In this document: piece after piece, positions 5,699 through 6,148 of the stretch
Numbering within the stretch: the stretch's first letter is position 1
Layout of the letters: each line of letters starts with the position of its first letter
Source: Planctomycetota bacterium
Lineage (GTDB): Bacteria; Planctomycetota; GCA-002687715; DRQF01
Direction: 5' to 3'
Length of the DNA stretch: 6,148 nt
NCBI GenBank assembly: GCA_020639295.1
Contig: JACKGY010000030.1
Coordinates: forward strand, 1-6,148
Notes under the pieces: model-generated
Seen by the model: the letters and a program-made list of their open reading frames with translations, nothing else
Databases searched by the model: none
What the model was told of the DNA's origin: nothing
Position numbers and translations under genes: made by a program

Positions 5699-6148
5699 TC
5701 AGTTCAGGGACTCGAGGGCCGTCTTCACCATCCTCATCGCCGGCTCGACGCCGAAGTGCATCACCTCGAAACCGAAGCCGAGCCAAAGTGTCGCCACCAG
5801 GGCGAGCACCACCACGAAACGGAGCGCCGGCGTTCTCGCGGCCATGACCTCGGTGGCGCGAGCCTCGGGCAGGTCTCTGGCATAGAGCTGGATCGGCACC
5901 CGCAGGTAATAATAGAGGCCTACCAGCGAGTTGAGAATACCCAGGACGGCCAGAAGCATGAAGGACTCGTCCCCGGTGGTCTGGGCGGCGTCGACCGCCG
6001 CGGCGAAGACGCCGTACTTGCCGATGAAGCCGGCCGTCCCCGGGATGCCCGCCAGACTCAACATGAAGACCGTGAGAGCGAGGGCCAGGAGCGGCTGCTT
6101 CGTCTTGAGACCGGCCAGGTCCTCGAAGTCGAGGCCGCCGCCGGCGTC
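5699..6148 (-). CDS. nuoN: NADH-quinone oxidoreductase subunit N, C-terminal part
   Basis: The reading frame is open to the right edge, so only the last 149 residues of a protein that is normally about 480-500 are seen. NuoN is one of the three antiporter-like proton-pumping membrane subunits of respiratory complex I. The fragment begins before 'FEDLAGLKTKQPLLALAL' and continues into 'FMLSLAGIPGTAGFIGKYG', the hallmark broken helix whose lysine (residue 44 of the visible part) is conserved in this subunit. Further helices follow at about 62-83, containing 'LNSLVGLYYYLRV' typical of NuoN rather than NuoL or NuoM, and at 110-127. The stop is at 5699-5701. nuoN is generally the last nuo gene, which fits the unrelated gene downstream. 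Nothing suggests truncation at the C terminus. Confidence 0.95.
   Translation of the reverse strand, partial: DAGGGLDFEDLAGLKTKQPLLALALTVFMLSLAGIPGTAGFIGKYGVFAAAVDAAQTTGDESFMLLAVLGILNSLVGLYYYLRVPIQLYARDLPEARATEVMAARTPALRFVVVLALVATLWLGFGFEVMHFGVEPAMRMVKTALESLN

Noticed and set aside
5217..5885. Plus-strand frame of 222 codons opposite the DUF4149 gene and nuoN end
   Set aside because: Antisense to two membrane-protein genes whose hydrophobic helices and family motifs are clear.
1..6148. CRISPR, tRNA/rRNA genes, insertion sequences, phage or defence-island signatures
   Set aside because: No regularly spaced repeats, cloverleaf, rRNA-like stretch or transposase/integrase motif was seen on either strand.

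Overview
The window is a strongly GC-rich bacterial chromosomal segment in which every gene I can support lies on the minus strand. In order of transcription (right to left) these are: the C-terminal part of nuoN, a DUF4149-type membrane protein, a large secreted beta-propeller/hydrolase fusion, a degenerate cytidylyltransferase-like protein, a ribbon-helix-helix antitoxin with a PIN-family partner, and the N-terminal part of an enoyl-CoA hydratase (crotonase). Complex I, a Sec-type signal peptide on a large lipase-like protein and the GC-rich codon use suggest a Gram-negative, respiring, free-living bacterium. The NuoN and DUF4149 sequence style reminds me of Myxococcota, Acidobacteriota and related lineages. 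That placement is an impression; no rRNA or other marker is present to confirm it.

Layout. 5699-6148 is nuoN, which usually closes the nuo operon. An intergenic gap of 77 nt containing an 8-bp perfect inverted repeat separates it from a four-helix membrane protein (5118-5621). A gap of 296 nt without a convincing gene (4822-5117) carries the leader of the 979-residue secreted protein (1882-4821). After about 100 nt comes a 210-residue protein (1146-1778) that follows the fold pattern of CMP-sialic acid synthetases but lacks their signature residues. A gap of 131 nt holds two inverted repeats and a good promoter candidate for the antitoxin/PIN operon (1014 down to 381; the two genes are 1 nt apart). 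A further 93 nt leads to the crotonase, which runs off the left edge.

How the genes work together. Only the RHH/PIN pair is clearly an operon with a shared role. The others look like separate housekeeping or accessory units; nuoN and the DUF4149 gene could be co-transcribed. The most unusual feature is that two separate full-length genes, the PIN protein and the cytidylyltransferase-like protein, keep their folds but have lost most catalytic residues. The third item of note is the multidomain secreted hydrolase, with cysteines confined to two clusters that flank its catalytic domain. I see no CRISPR, insertion sequence, tRNA, rRNA or integration signature, and nothing that I can honestly call a complete new system.
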